Below are positions 34,451-41,203 of a stretch of DNA of 41,203 nucleotides, in pieces. Where the stretch lies: positions 1-41,203 of the forward strand of contig REBL01000169.1 of assembly GCA_007692755.1 (NCBI GenBank). Reading direction: 5' to 3'. Under the pieces are notes generated by a model. The model had not been told where the DNA came from. It did no database searches and worked only from the letters and a program-made list of their open reading frames with translations. This DNA is from Nodularia sp. (in: cyanobacteria). Lineage in GTDB: Bacteria; Cyanobacteriota; Cyanobacteriia; Cyanobacteriales; Nostocaceae. Position 1 is the stretch's first letter; every line of letters begins with the position of its first letter. Made by a program: the position numbers and the translations under genes.

Positions 34451-34891
34451 TTACAAAACTTTAATAAATCCCATACCACATTGTAGAAAATGTTCATCTT
34501 GAGTCAGGATATATTGAATTTTTAATTGTTCCATAATTATCATAAAAGTTAAATCTGTAAATGATATATAAGGTTTATCGTTTAATTTTTTTCTTAATTC
34601 ATAAGCTAATTTAAATTTATCAGTTGTCACCTGTTCAATTTGCAAATTACCTAATTCGGCGGATTGCATGATACCTTCAATAAAACTTGTAGCCTCTTGA
34701 AAGTTTTCTCTTTTAAATAATAAAGAAATTAATTCATCTAAAACATAATCACTGGTATATATCAAAGTCTTTTGTTGTTTTAATTGACAATAGAGTTCTT
34801 TGACGGATTGATGATAATTATCTCTACGATGTCCTAAAGCTAACCATCCCCAAGTATCAATAAAAATAGACTTATATTTCATTATAATCAC
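34451..34891 (-). CDS. PIN-domain toxin-like ribonuclease (VapC type)
   Basis: VapC-like PIN proteins cut tRNA or other RNA. The first acidic residue is in SIFIDTWGWLAL, the second in SDYVLDELISLL (Asp and Glu), the third in SFTDLTFMIIM, and the end reads ILTQDEHFLQCG. Length 146 aa is usual. It starts six bases after the stop of a second small gene, the expected antitoxin, on the same strand. The N-terminus may start at Met4. Base use is very AT-rich, in line with acquired DNA. Confidence 0.85.
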   Translation of the reverse strand: MIIMKYKSIFIDTWGWLALGHRRDNYHQSVKELYCQLKQQKTLIYTSDYVLDELISLLFKRENFQEATSFIEGIMQSAELGNLQIEQVTTDKFKLAYELRKKLNDKPYISFTDLTFMIIMEQLKIQYILTQDEHFLQCGMGFIKVL

Positions 34892-34896
34892 CCAAA

Positions 34897-35154
34897 CTAT
34901 ATATATAGTTCTTCATCAATATTATCTGTTGATATTGGTTCTCCTGAAAGAATACCAATAACATTTAATAATGGATCTTCTATCATTTCTATGTCTGTTA
35001 ATTCTCTTTGTTCAAAAGCTTTTGATAAAGCAATATCTTTAATTATTTCTGTAAGTATAGCTGAAAATTCCTCTTTATTTTCAGAAAAAATCTCTATTAT
35101 TGCTTCTTTAAGGGTTTGTTTAAGTTGATTGTGTTCTAAGGATGGGTTAGACAT
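34897..35154 (-). CDS. Antitoxin-like partner of the PIN protein
   Basis: The likely start is Met at 35154 (MSNPSLEHNQLKQTLKEAII); the frame is open to a TTG at 35229, which overlaps the stop of a decayed gene and is less likely. The 85-residue protein is helix-rich and acidic (EDPLLNVIGILSGEP, then IDEELYI), a pattern found in antitoxins that precede PIN genes in cyanobacteria, with a conserved DPLLxVIGxxxGEP core. It would bind the toxin with its C-terminal part. Confidence 0.7.
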   Translation of the reverse strand: MSNPSLEHNQLKQTLKEAIIEIFSENKEEFSAILTEIIKDIALSKAFEQRELTDIEMIEDPLLNVIGILSGEPISTDNIDEELYI

Positions 35155-35225
35155 AATGACCTCTATAATATCTATTAAATTATAGCCTTTTTTAACAGGT
35201 TTTAGCTTTGAGTCTGGAATTGATT

Positions 35226-35415
35226 TCAAGATTCACAGTTCATCGCTTTTAATACTTGTTCTATTTACTTGGGTGCGTCAATTTGTTTGGGACTCCAAAG
35301 ATCCAATGCTTTATTAAAATACTCTTCACTTTTGACTTCATCACCCATTTTTTGATATGTTAAACCTAGTTAGTAATATGCTGCTGCTAAATCACATTCA
35401 CAATACAGTTTTAAA
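35226..35415 (-). pseudogene. Decayed TPR protein fragment
   Basis: On the minus strand this stretch reads LYCECDLAAAYY, stop, LGLTYQKMGDEVKSEEYF, NKALDLWSPKQ, stop, IEQVLKAMNCES and a final stop. It is the end of a TPR protein with two in-frame stops. It lies just upstream of the PIN antitoxin on the same strand. No intact gene of this kind remains in the window. Confidence 0.65.
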
Positions 35416-35437
35416 ACTATATAGAAACATAGAATAA

Positions 35438-36070
35438 ATGTACAATTCTCAAGAAGATTTCAGAAAAGATGCTCAATCCTGTGGTTCAAACTATTATTCA
35501 GATGAATCACTTCAACAACAGAAAATTTCTGTAGCTTACACAATATATCAAAAAGCAAGACAAGGTTCTATCTTAGGTTTTTCAGTAGTTGGCCGATGGA
35601 AATTTAAAAATGAAATAGAAAACATTCTACTTACTTCAGATGAAAGTTTCCCTAGCATAGATGAACCAATGAAAAATAACCTATTAACTATAGACGAAGA
35701 TTTTACCAAAGAAAGTGGATGTATCTTAAATTCTGAAAATTGGACACTTATTGCTAATGATGCCTGGCTAATAGGAGGGATTCATGCAAATACTGATTTC
35801 CATTTTGCATCTCCACTAAGATGGAGTAATCTCTGGGATAATGATAGAAAAAGGATGTCTATCACTGCTAGAGAAATTATAGGTATTACATCTTTTGGTT
35901 ATAAAATAATTAAGCCAAATCCAAAACTTGAAGCAGTAGCATTATGTGTTGACAATAAAAAAGCAATGAGCACATCTTTAGTGAAATATAAAGACAAGAT
36001 AGAAATATTTCAGGAATACAAAGCATTACAAGTATTCTTTAAATCCCTTCCTTCCAATGTTACAGAATAA
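35438..36070 (+). CDS. Unknown protein next to the TIR-caspase operon
   Basis: A 210-residue product I do not recognise. The first half is helix-rich with YQKARQGSILGFS, and the second half holds WTLIANDAWLIGGIH, FHFASPLRWSNLWD, and MSITAREIIGITSFGYKI, then LEAVALCVDNKKA. No membrane segment or known catalytic motif is seen. It faces the operon at 36125-38173 end to end, with 54 bases between the stops. It might belong to the same defence island, but nothing in the sequence proves a link. Its base use is very AT-rich. Confidence 0.65.
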   Translation: MYNSQEDFRKDAQSCGSNYYSDESLQQQKISVAYTIYQKARQGSILGFSVVGRWKFKNEIENILLTSDESFPSIDEPMKNNLLTIDEDFTKESGCILNSENWTLIANDAWLIGGIHANTDFHFASPLRWSNLWDNDRKRMSITAREIIGITSFGYKIIKPNPKLEAVALCVDNKKAMSTSLVKYKDKIEIFQEYKALQVFFKSLPSNVTE

Positions 36071-36124
36071 CCAGAGGATAAACTTTATACAAAAAACGTA
36101 AGTGTTTTAAATACAAGCATGAGG

Positions 36125-36355
36125 TTACGCTAAACCATCAATTACATCAATTACCTTTTGAGCTTGTGCCAAGTCACTTTTCTTTTCATTAATTGGGAGT
36201 TCCGAATAATGAGTTTTCATTTGGCGTTTCCACCGCTCAACCTTATCAGCAGGAATCGTAACACTTCCATCTTCATTTAAAGTTGATACCTCAAAAAGAT
36301 AAGTCATCCAATGTGACCAAATTTCATGTTGCAAATTCGCTAATTTCTCAAGCAT
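36125..36355 (-). CDS. Small W-rich protein at the end of the TIR-caspase operon (RyR-like?)
   Basis: A 76-residue protein with HEIWSHWMTYLFEVS near the start, DGSVTIPADKVERWKRQMKT in the middle, and YSELPINEKKSDLAQAQKVI at the end. The pattern H-x-x-W...Y-x-E-L-x-x-x-E-K-x-x-D resembles small phage-encoded proteins and, more distantly, the RyR domain, which has been proposed to sense nucleotide ligands in conflict systems. That likeness is by eye only. It starts 39 bases after the caspase stop on the same strand, so it is probably the last gene of the operon. Confidence 0.7.
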   Translation of the reverse strand: MLEKLANLQHEIWSHWMTYLFEVSTLNEDGSVTIPADKVERWKRQMKTHYSELPINEKKSDLAQAQKVIDVIDGLA

Positions 36356-36394
36356 ATTTTATCCTCGTGTAAATAAATACAACAGCACCATCCG

Positions 36395-37348
36395 CTATAT
36401 ACGTTCTCTTTTTACTAAATTCCAGTAGTGAATGCCGAGAACAGTCAACTTGCAAGATTTTGAGTTCATAGCAGCATAATACATATGCTCTTCACCAACA
36501 GGAATAACTAAATTTACTCTGTTGTACTTTTGCAAGATTCTAAACTTTTCTACATTATCTTCATTAGGATTACCGCTATCTGGTTCAAAACTAGGGTTAA
36601 GCTCAAACTCCTGACTAGGATCGACAAAAAGACTTGTAATCATCTTAAGTTCAGATAATGAAATGGGGGGTTGAACTTTTCTAAGATTGGTAAAACTCTT
36701 AACGTTTGTTTTAAAGACTGGTCTTTGTTCCCACGGACCTAATGATTGATCAATGTGAGCATAAACACTACCAGGAGTTATATCACCAACTAGATTTGCA
36801 GCACTACCACTAAGAGCATCAACCAGTAAGCTAGTAAAAACACCTGCTCCACTCCTTTCAATTGCAGATTGTTCTGCGCTTGATGCTGTTAAAATAGTCA
36901 TGCCTTCCTTAAGAATTGCTTTATCGTCTTTAATCTCAGGTGTACCCATCTGGCCTGAATGACAACAATCAACTACAATTATTCGATTTCTTGCTGGAGA
37001 ATTATTAGCAATTACCAAAAGTTCATTCATTGATAAGCCATCATCTCCATCACTGCAATCAGAAGTGATTAAGTATCCTCCAGTAGATTCTAAATATCCA
37101 TGACCAGAAAAATATAAAAAAGCTACATCACTGTTATCCCTAAATAGTTCAGCTACCTTGTCTTTAAGATATTTGCGAGTAATTAAAGAATTAGCGTCTG
37201 TAGCAACTAAAAAATTAACACCAAAATTTATTGTTCCATCAGAATGTCGTTCTAAAACGCTTTTTACGTTGTAAGCATCATTAACACATCCTTGCAAAGA
37301 TTTAATGTTTTCATAATAATCAATTCCAACAATAAGTGCTTTTCTCAT
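36395..37348 (-). CDS. Caspase-like protease (peptidase C14 family)
   Basis: A 317-residue cysteine protease with a caspase/metacaspase fold. It starts RKALIVGIDYYENIKSLQGC, the family's first strand. The catalytic His is His83 in FLYFSGHGYL, and the catalytic Cys is Cys129 in IIVVDCCHSGQMG. EGMTILTASSAEQSA then follows the fold. The region after about 215 is not a known domain: LSELKMITSLFVDP, then NLVIPVGEEHMYYAAMNSKS and a C-terminal YWNLVKRERI. It could be the sensor of a TIR-made signal. Its start overlaps the end of the TIR gene by four bases (37345-37348). In type IV-like Thoeris systems a TIR signal activates such a protease, leading to abortive infection. Confidence 0.9.
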   Translation of the reverse strand: MRKALIVGIDYYENIKSLQGCVNDAYNVKSVLERHSDGTINFGVNFLVATDANSLITRKYLKDKVAELFRDNSDVAFLYFSGHGYLESTGGYLITSDCSDGDDGLSMNELLVIANNSPARNRIIVVDCCHSGQMGTPEIKDDKAILKEGMTILTASSAEQSAIERSGAGVFTSLLVDALSGSAANLVGDITPGSVYAHIDQSLGPWEQRPVFKTNVKSFTNLRKVQPPISLSELKMITSLFVDPSQEFELNPSFEPDSGNPNEDNVEKFRILQKYNRVNLVIPVGEEHMYYAAMNSKSCKLTVLGIHYWNLVKRERI

Positions 37349-37746
37349 CCCAGTTCCTTTATAGCTTTAACAATAGATGCACCTTGCCACTTGACAATTA
37401 CATCTGCATTATTTTTAACGATTGTTGAAGTTTTTTCTGCACCCCAAGGCTCAATAGCGATAATCGGTTTGCCAAAAGCTTTGGATATTTCGATTTCTTT
37501 GTTTATCCATGTACTGTAAGTTGAATAAACACCAGCTAAAATTAACACACAGTTCGTACCAGATATTTTGTTTTTTATTGCTTCGTAAAGTTCTTTACCA
37601 GTACCATTAGTATGAATTGGATTATTCATAGGTACTGAATGATCATAGTAACTAAGATTTTGACGATCTAAAAGCTCAATAACTCTTTCATAAGCATCAC
37701 CATACGCCCATGAGTGGCTTATAAATAATCTATATTGCTTACTCAC
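37345..37746 (-). CDS. TIR-like domain protein (ThsB/DUF1863 type)
   Basis: A single-domain protein of 133 residues. The start RLFISHSWAYGDAYERV is the first strand and loop of TIR-like ThsB proteins. SGTNCVLILAGVYSTYSTWI and the acidic residues that follow (Glu84 and Glu86) form the helix that carries the catalytic Glu in NAD-using TIR proteins; Glu84 is the best candidate. Then GKPIIAIEPWG is the next strand. ThsB proteins make cyclic ADP-ribose isomers upon phage infection. It is coupled to the caspase gene by a four-base overlap, so the two proteins are surely made together. Confidence 0.88.
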   Translation of the reverse strand: MSKQYRLFISHSWAYGDAYERVIELLDRQNLSYYDHSVPMNNPIHTNGTGKELYEAIKNKISGTNCVLILAGVYSTYSTWINKEIEISKAFGKPIIAIEPWGAEKTSTIVKNNADVIVKWQGASIVKAIKELG

Positions 37747-37801
37747 AAATTTTTTCTCCTTGAATTACAAGCAAAACAAAAAAAACGGATAAACGGATAA
37801 T

Positions 37802-38173
37802 TTACTTTGTTTCTAGTCGTGTGAACTTTAGCTTTATAGCTCCCTTTCCTGACGCTTTACCACCTGCTATCAGCTTAACTTCTCCTTCTGCACTGATTTC
37901 AACGGATAATTCTACCTCTGTTAATTGCATAACGGAAGTGTTACCAGATGTTTTATCTATTTGTGCTTGCTGTTCTGCTTGCTTGAACAACCGTCCCACT
38001 ACTTGCAGAAAGTCAGTCATTTTCTTTTCCAATTCTGCTGGGTTCAGCTTGACCTGTTTTAAGTCAGATATTTGCTTTTGAAAGTTTTCTCGAAAACCTC
38101 TCTGTCCTTCAAGAGTGGTTTTAGCTGGTTCTTCTTTACCTTCAGTTACAATCCAAATGTAGTCTTGTGACAT
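37802..38173 (-). CDS. Peptidase-co-occurring domain protein (Trypco/Pepco type)
   Basis: A 123-residue protein. It starts DYIWIVTEGKEEPAKTTLEG, has a helical middle with FLQVVGRLFKQAEQQAQ, and ends in VELSVEISAEGEVKLIAGGK, then GAIKLKFTR. The end matches the small beta-rich domains found next to trypsin-, caspase- and CHAT-type peptidases in bacterial conflict systems described by Aravind and co-workers (Trypco1/2, Pepco). I cannot say which of these it is. It lies 55 bases before the TIR gene on the same strand and is probably the first gene of the operon. A role in holding the protease inactive, or in adaptor binding, is inference. Confidence 0.75.
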   Translation of the reverse strand: MSQDYIWIVTEGKEEPAKTTLEGQRGFRENFQKQISDLKQVKLNPAELEKKMTDFLQVVGRLFKQAEQQAQIDKTSGNTSVMQLTEVELSVEISAEGEVKLIAGGKASGKGAIKLKFTRLETK

Positions 38174-38294
38174 ATAAGCAGTTTTACCGTCAAATTCAGA
38201 AAAATTCTATACTATCATACCAAAATCAAGCTAATACACAAAATACATTCAATCTTGCCAAAAAATTACACATACCTGAAATAAACGCCTTGTT

Positions 38295-38480
38295 ATTTTC
38301 GACTACTCACTAACACCCCCTCAAGTAATTACTTCCAACATCACATCAATAATAAAGCTCATAACTACTGATATTAAGTTAAAAAATAATAACGACTGGC
38401 TATTATTGACAATAAATAAGGGCAATTTTCGACTACTCAATAACTCCCCCTCAAGGAATTACCACTAACACCACATTGAA
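38295..38480. repeat. Imperfect ~56-bp direct repeat (38295-38350 and 38425-38480)
   Basis: Both copies begin ATTTTCGACTACTCA, continue TAAC(A/T)CCCCCTCAAG, then AATTAC and a CA-rich end. In one frame both encode FDYS(L/I)TPPQ(V/G)IT. The spacer is 74 bases and AT-rich. The second copy runs straight into the coding fragment at 38476-38658. Confidence 0.7.
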
Positions 38481-38658
38481 AGGCGAAGACTTAGGCTGGG
38501 TGAGAAGTTGGGAACCAGGAGCTTATTCCTCTGCGGGTGTAACATCGGCTCTTACAGGTATTTCACCTGAAGGTAAACTATTGGGGAGAGAAGGAATTGC
38601 GATCGCTCTTTGGGAAAAACTTTTTATAACACGCCCTAAAACGGAACACCGCCACTAA
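38428..38658 (+). pseudogene. Gene fragment of unknown family
   Basis: The open frame from 38428 reads FDYSITPPQGITTN, then LKGEDLGWVRSWEPGAYSSA, GVTSALTGISPEGKLLGREG and IAIALWEKLF, with no ATG in reach (only a TTG at 38476). It looks like the remnant of a longer protein. The start is repeated at 38298-38350, followed by unrelated sequence. I do not recognise the family. Confidence 0.45.
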
Positions 38659-38715
38659 TTGAACCTAAGCTAATACCAATACCAACAGTTAGAAGATTTC
38701 CTAATATTCACGTAA

Positions 38716-39252
38716 TCATTTAACTCGTTGATTGTATGGTAATTTCGCCAATAACATGGCCATAGCACAAGTGTTACTCACTCCAGCAAATACTAAACCT
38801 GCGCCGACAAAACCACTCAAAATTAAAAACCAAGGCGAGATAAAAGCACCCAAAATAGTCCCGGTAAATACTAATGAACCAGCCACGATTTGCACTTGTC
38901 TCATTAAACTAATGGGGGCATTTTTATTAATTTTAGTGGGATAATTTAACTGTTTCCAATCTGTAATACCGCCTTGTAGTTGAGCAAAATCTGAAAATCC
39001 GGCATTAATCAGTTTTTGCGCGGCTTGATTAGAGCGTTTTCCTGATTGACAATAAAGCACAACTTTACTATCACCCGAAAAATCTACTTGTTCTGGTTGG
39101 AATTTAGAAAGGGGTAAAACTTTAGCACCTGGAATATGTTCTGCTGCATATTCGGAAGGTTCTCGCACATCTATCAGATGCACTTTTTCAGTTTCAGTCA
39201 AGCTTTTGAGAGTCAAAGCATCGATTAATTCTAACTTAGTTTCTGGAGTCAT
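38716..39252 (-). CDS. Rhodanese-domain protein with C-terminal membrane segments (DUF2892 type)
   Basis: Residues about 8-105 are a rhodanese domain: VHLIDVREPSEYAAEHIPGA, then the active-site loop VVLYCQSGKRSNQAA with the Cys that carries the persulfide. LQGGITDWKQL closes the domain. Residues about 118-170 hold two hydrophobic segments (IVAGSLVFTGTILGAF, FLILSGFVGAGLVFAG) of the DUF2892 type, with a Cys in VSNTCAMAMLL. It thus appears to be anchored in the membrane. It lies divergent from an ArsR-type gene, an arrangement used for sulfide/persulfide response in other bacteria. Confidence 0.88.
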   Translation of the reverse strand: MTPETKLELIDALTLKSLTETEKVHLIDVREPSEYAAEHIPGAKVLPLSKFQPEQVDFSGDSKVVLYCQSGKRSNQAAQKLINAGFSDFAQLQGGITDWKQLNYPTKINKNAPISLMRQVQIVAGSLVFTGTILGAFISPWFLILSGFVGAGLVFAGVSNTCAMAMLLAKLPYNQRVK

Positions 39253-39517
39253 ACAATTTTGGATTTTAGATTTTAGATTTTAGATTTTTAATTGATTCCA
39301 CAGATAAATCTGGGGGCTTGTACCATTAAGGAACTATTGGTCATATTTTTAGAGCTATCGTCGGTACTTCTCGGTATTCATCAGCGTTTATCGGCGTTTA
39401 TCGGCGTTTAAAAATGAATTTCCCAGACTTTTATCAAAACCCAACTAGACCATACTTATACACTATATTCCTATATAGTAGAATAATCAACCTAAAAATT
39501 AAACAATACTTTGTTCT
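39253..39517. promoter_or_regulatory. Divergent promoter region with candidate ArsR-type operator
   Basis: The palindrome ACTATAT (39462-39468) with ATATAGT (39473-39479), spaced by four bases, lies about 40 bases before the ArsR-type gene start and resembles ArsR-family operators. Elsewhere in the region are tandem TTTTAGA repeats (39257-39280) and three copies of GTTTATCGGC (39383-39408), which hold no gene. Confidence 0.45.
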
Positions 39518-39871
39518 ATGTCAGAGATATTTCCAGCAGCCCTCGGTCAAGTTGCAGATTATTTCAAAGTCTTGTCAGAAGTCAGTCGGCTACAAGTCTT
39601 ATGTTCTTTAAAAACAGGTGCTAAAAATGTGACAGAGATTATTACTGAGACTGGGCTAGGACAAGCTAACGTATCAAAGCATCTCAAAGTTTTAGCCCAA
39701 GCGGGTATTGTCAAAAGAACACCAGAAGGAGTCAGTGTAATTTACGAAATCGCTGATCCGATCTTATTTCAGTTGTGTGATTTAGTGTGCGAGCGCTTAT
39801 CTGTGCGACTGCAAGAACAAACCCAACAGTTGTCACAATTAGGAAGTGGGGAATGGGGGACAAAGAGATAA
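39518..39871 (+). CDS. ArsR-family transcriptional regulator
   Basis: A 117-residue winged-helix repressor. The start is YFKVLSEVSRLQVLCSLKTG, the recognition helix lies in GLGQANVSKHLKVLAQAGIV, and the wing in KRTPEGVSVIYEIAD. The metal-binding ELCVCD motif is absent. Instead there are three Cys: Cys29 in the position of the first Cys of BigR/SqrR-type persulfide sensors, and Cys87 and Cys91 in the last helix (LCDLVC). A thiol-based response is thus plausible. It is divergent from the rhodanese gene it probably controls. The last ten residues come from GGGGA-rich repeat-like DNA. Confidence 0.88.
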   Translation: MSEIFPAALGQVADYFKVLSEVSRLQVLCSLKTGAKNVTEIITETGLGQANVSKHLKVLAQAGIVKRTPEGVSVIYEIADPILFQLCDLVCERLSVRLQEQTQQLSQLGSGEWGTKR

Positions 39872-39899
39872 TTTTATACCCAATGTCCCATGTCTGTAT

Positions 39900-41186
39900 T
39901 TAACTAAATTGCTCGCCTGCATCTAAATTAAACAACGTTTGCAGGGTTTGCATACAGTGCCGTCTGGCCTCCACATCTTGCTGCGCTCGTAATTGCACCA
40001 TCGGATCATGTAGAATCTTATTAACAATTCCTCTTGTTAAAGCTTCGATAACTTCTTGATGTTTTTCGGCAAATTCCGAACCCAATCGCGATAAAGCTTT
40101 CTCTAATTCTTGTTCGCGGATGGTTTCAACTTTATTTCTCAAACAACTAATAGTTGATACAGTTTCTAGCGATCGCCACCAAACATCAAAAGCTTCCACC
40201 TCTTCATCTAGTAACTTCTCGGCTTCCTGTGCCATCTTGCGGCGACTTTCGTGGTTTTGCGCCACTACAGCCTTCAAATCATCCACATTAAAGGCTTGCA
40301 CATTTGCCAATTCATTGACATCACTATGGACATTCCGCGGCACAGAAATATCAAATAACATCAAAGAGCGACTAGAATCTAAAACTGTTTCTAACTTAGT
40401 GCGCTCAAGTATTGGTTCTGTTGCAGAAGTGCTAGTAAATACTAAATCGCTTTCGGCAATCACTGCCATCATTTCTGATAGAGTATGAGTATATATAGAC
40501 TGGTCAGGATAAAGTTTTGCCAATTGCTGGGCGCGTTCTTGAGAACGATTCACAATGCTAATTTGTGCCGCACCTTTAGAAATCAGGTGTTGTACTAACA
40601 AACGAGACATTTTGCCAGCACCGATAATAGCGACTCGACAAGCTGCTAAATTAGCCGCCTTCATTTGTGCCAACTCCACAGCCGCAGAACTAATGGAAAC
40701 AGCGCCAGTCCCAATGTTTGTTTCAGTCCGTACACGCTTACCGGCGGTTAGTGCTTGTTTAAATAATCGATTCAGAACTGTTTTTATACCATTATATTGC
40801 TGTCCCAGCTTGTGAGTATTCTTCACCTGAGCCAGAATTTGACCTTCCCCTAGTACTAAGCTATCCAACCCAGCAGATACGCGCATCATATGCATAACTG
40901 CATCGTCATGGAGGAGCATAAACAAGTGTTGACGCAGAGACTGCACAGGTAACTTACTGTGTTCAGAAAGAAACTGAGTAACTTCTCTGATGCCTTGCTC
41001 GGTTTCACTGGTCACAATGTAAATTTCCAGGCGGTTGCAAGTGCTAAGTATTGCTACTTCGTCAATGTGGGGATAGCTACTCAGATGAGCGATCGCACTT
41101 TCAGTTTGTGTTTCTGGAATACTCAGCTTTTCCCGGATTTCAACTGGAGCTGTTTTATGGCTTAACCCCACCACTGCAATATTCAT
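39900..41186 (-). CDS. hemA: Glutamyl-tRNA reductase
   Basis: The first enzyme of C5 tetrapyrrole biosynthesis. It reduces Glu-tRNA to glutamate-1-semialdehyde with NADPH, feeding chlorophyll, haem and phycobilin synthesis. The start is [20 protein letters not shown], the catalytic Cys is Cys50 in [10 protein letters not shown], and the NADPH fold starts [18 protein letters not shown]. The shikimate-dehydrogenase-like region, [15 protein letters not shown], and the C-terminal dimer helix are all present. Length 428 aa is exactly as expected. The start lies 17 bases from the window edge, so its promoter is outside. Confidence 0.97.
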   Translation of the reverse strand: MNIAVVGLSHKTAPVEIREKLSIPETQTESAIAHLSSYPHIDEVAILSTCNRLEIYIVTSETEQGIREVTQFLSEHSKLPVQSLRQHLFMLLHDDAVMHMMRVSAGLDSLVLGEGQILAQVKNTHKLGQQYNGIKTVLNRLFKQALTAGKRVRTETNIGTGAVSISSAAVELAQMKAANLAACRVAIIGAGKMSRLLVQHLISKGAAQISIVNRSQERAQQLAKLYPDQSIYTHTLSEMMAVIAESDLVFTSTSATEPILERTKLETVLDSSRSLMLFDISVPRNVHSDVNELANVQAFNVDDLKAVVAQNHESRRKMAQEAEKLLDEEVEAFDVWWRSLETVSTISCLRNKVETIREQELEKALSRLGSEFAEKHQEVIEALTRGIVNKILHDPMVQLRAQQDVEARRHCMQTLQTLFNLDAGEQFS

Positions 41187-41203
41187 TATTTATCGTTAAT
41201 TGG

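Noticed and set aside
36395..37348. Caspase-like gene as a programmed-cell-death metacaspase acting alone
   Set aside because: Possible in principle, since cyanobacteria have many such proteins, but the four-base overlap with a TIR-like gene favours a two-protein signalling system.

Overview
The window looks like chromosomal DNA from a filamentous, heterocyst-type cyanobacterium (Nostocales, close to Nostoc/Anabaena/Nodularia). The evidence is: photosynthesis genes (psaE, psb28, ndhO, a plastid-lipid-associated/fibrillin gene), the fused thioredoxin reductase-thioredoxin NTRC, hemA of the plant/cyanobacterial type, many HIP1 octamers (GCGATCGC), heptanucleotide tandem repeats, a solo xisI-like gene, and a hormogonium-type pilA next to an ogtA-like O-GlcNAc-transferase gene. 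Species assignment is inference.

Layout. 1-7.7 kb: end of pyrG, a two-repeat small protein, a ROK sugar kinase, a peptide-type ABC permease, xisI, NTRC, then an RHH/MazF toxin-antitoxin pair bracketed by inverted copies of one MITE-like repeat, and a DUF2887/Rpn-type nuclease-like gene. 8-18.2 kb: a surface-glycan/motility block with a methyltransferase, pilA, ogtA and, on the other strand, very large modular glycosyltransferase/methyltransferase genes. Two of these are separated only by a -1 shift at a run of nine T's. 18.6-25.6 kb: housekeeping and photosynthesis genes (psb28, moaB-like, mraY, DUF3134, fibrillin, psaE, mutM, ndhO, mdh). 25.6-29.6 kb: accessory genes: an AlbA_2(Schlafen)-TPR protein, a retron-type reverse transcriptase with a predicted compact msr-msd RNA directly upstream, and a tandemly duplicated gene pair with an aspartyl-protease-like member, one copy of which is truncated. 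29.7-34.3 kb: pgi, a RelE-like pair, and two genes of a branched-chain/neutral amino-acid ABC transporter. 34.4-38.7 kb: a second accessory island: a PIN toxin-antitoxin pair, a decayed TPR gene, an unrecognised gene, and a four-gene operon encoding a peptidase-co-occurring small protein, a TIR-like (ThsB-type) protein, a caspase-like protease and a small W-rich protein. 38.7-41.2 kb: a rhodanese gene divergent from an ArsR-type regulator, then hemA.

The two most interesting systems are the TIR-caspase operon (36.1-38.2 kb), which resembles TIR-signal-activated caspase immunity (the Thoeris-like logic) with two extra small genes, and the retron (27.03-28.27 kb), whose non-coding RNA can be drawn from the sequence and which lacks an obvious effector in the usual position. 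A third point is the T9 run at 14.33 kb, where slippage would fuse a methyltransferase-GT4 protein to a TPR-OGT protein. All functional statements are from reading motifs by eye; no database search or folding program was run.
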